This document shows, piece by piece, positions 6,346 to 6,645 of a stretch of 6,645 nucleotides of DNA. Each line of letters starts with the position of its first letter. Position 1 is the first letter of the stretch. The translations under genes were made by a program, and so were the position numbers. This stretch comes from Bacteroidota bacterium (GTDB taxonomy: Bacteria; Bacteroidota; Ignavibacteria; UBA10030): positions 18,384-25,028 of the forward strand of contig DOWV01000243.1 of NCBI GenBank assembly GCA_003519375.1. The letters run 5' to 3'. The notes below the pieces were generated by a model. The model was given only the letters and a program-made list of their open reading frames with translations, did no database searches and was not told the DNA's origin.

Positions 6346-6645
6346 CTACCTGGCTTCAAGCAGAGCGATTGTTCCGCCGAGATCGGTGACGACCGCGCTG
6401 CGGCCGTCGAGCGGAACCATGGTGTTCACGATCGTCCCGCCGATACGGTGCTTCCAGAGAATCCTGCCTGTTGGACCGTCGAGGGCGAAGATCAGTCCAT
6501 TTTTTGTACCGAAGAATACCACACCGTCTTTTTCTATCGGCATCGAGGGATCGATGTCGTATCCGTAACCGCAGTTCTGGGCCCACAGAACTTCGAACGA
6601 TCGCGCTGACGGCGAGAAGGCGATGACGGTGTCCGTCATGCAGCG
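6346..6645 (-). CDS. PQQ-like beta-propeller protein, C-terminal end (5' part outside window)
   Basis: The reading frame is open to the right edge of the window, so only the last 99 codons or so are seen. They hold two propeller-blade segments: FFGTKNGLIFALDGPTGRIL, with the GxIxALDxxTGxxLW signature of PQQ-binding-like repeats, and AVVTDLGGTIALLEA at the C terminus. Such propellers occur in BamB, in PQQ-dependent dehydrogenases and in many exported binding proteins. The fragment does not tell these apart and contains no dehydrogenase or anchoring domain. The ATG at 6637-6639 is unlikely to be the true start, because it would leave fewer than two complete blades and the frame continues upstream. 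It ends 46 nt before the YfiT-family gene. Confidence 0.8.
   Translation of the reverse strand, partial: RCMTDTVIAFSPSARSFEVLWAQNCGYGYDIDPSMPIEKDGVVFFGTKNGLIFALDGPTGRILWKHRIGGTIVNTMVPLDGRSAVVTDLGGTIALLEAR

Noticed and set aside
6300..6359. A 20-residue N-terminal extension of the YfiT-family protein from an ATG at 6359
   Set aside because: It would overlap the propeller gene, and the extension has no family resemblance; the start at 6299 has GGAGG and matches the family N terminus.

Overview
The window looks like chromosomal sequence from a moderately GC-rich bacterium (mid-50s % by eye). Several starts have strong Shine-Dalgarno sequences (AGGAGG or GGAGG), which argues against a typical Bacteroidia genome. 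The gene content (an exported amidohydrolase pair, a YfiT-type DinB protein, a PQQ-like propeller) and a palindromic CCCCGATCT/AGATCGGGG intergenic repeat would fit the Ignavibacteria/Kapabacteria/Kryptonia side of the FCB group. Acidobacteria remain possible. This placement is inference and not strongly supported.

All six genes lie on the minus strand, so transcription runs from right to left. In that order they are: the C-terminal end of a PQQ-like beta-propeller protein that runs off the right edge; a YfiT/DinB-family putative thiol transferase; a GNAT acetyltransferase; a class I SAM-dependent methyltransferase starting 4 nt after the GNAT stop; a 1028-residue exported two-module amidohydrolase; and a 440-residue exported amidohydrolase whose start overlaps the previous gene by 14 nt. 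A stem-loop at about 16-50 ends the group and can work as a terminator in either direction. Between it and the last stop codon lies a short palindromic repeat, and the first nine bases of the window appear to be the edge of another copy. No gap in the window exceeds 100 bases.

The genes fall into two functional groups. The right-hand group (DinB/YfiT, GNAT, methyltransferase) consists of small cytoplasmic group-transfer enzymes with unknown substrates. The left-hand group is an exported amidohydrolase system with three homologous modules in two proteins. Only the C-terminal module of the large protein keeps the metal-binding residues of the superfamily. The other two have lost the HxH motif and most other ligands, so they look like pseudoenzyme or structural modules. 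No mobile element, CRISPR array, tRNA or rRNA is visible. Most of the window is ordinary; the degenerate-plus-active amidohydrolase arrangement and two inverted-repeat structures are the points worth a second look.
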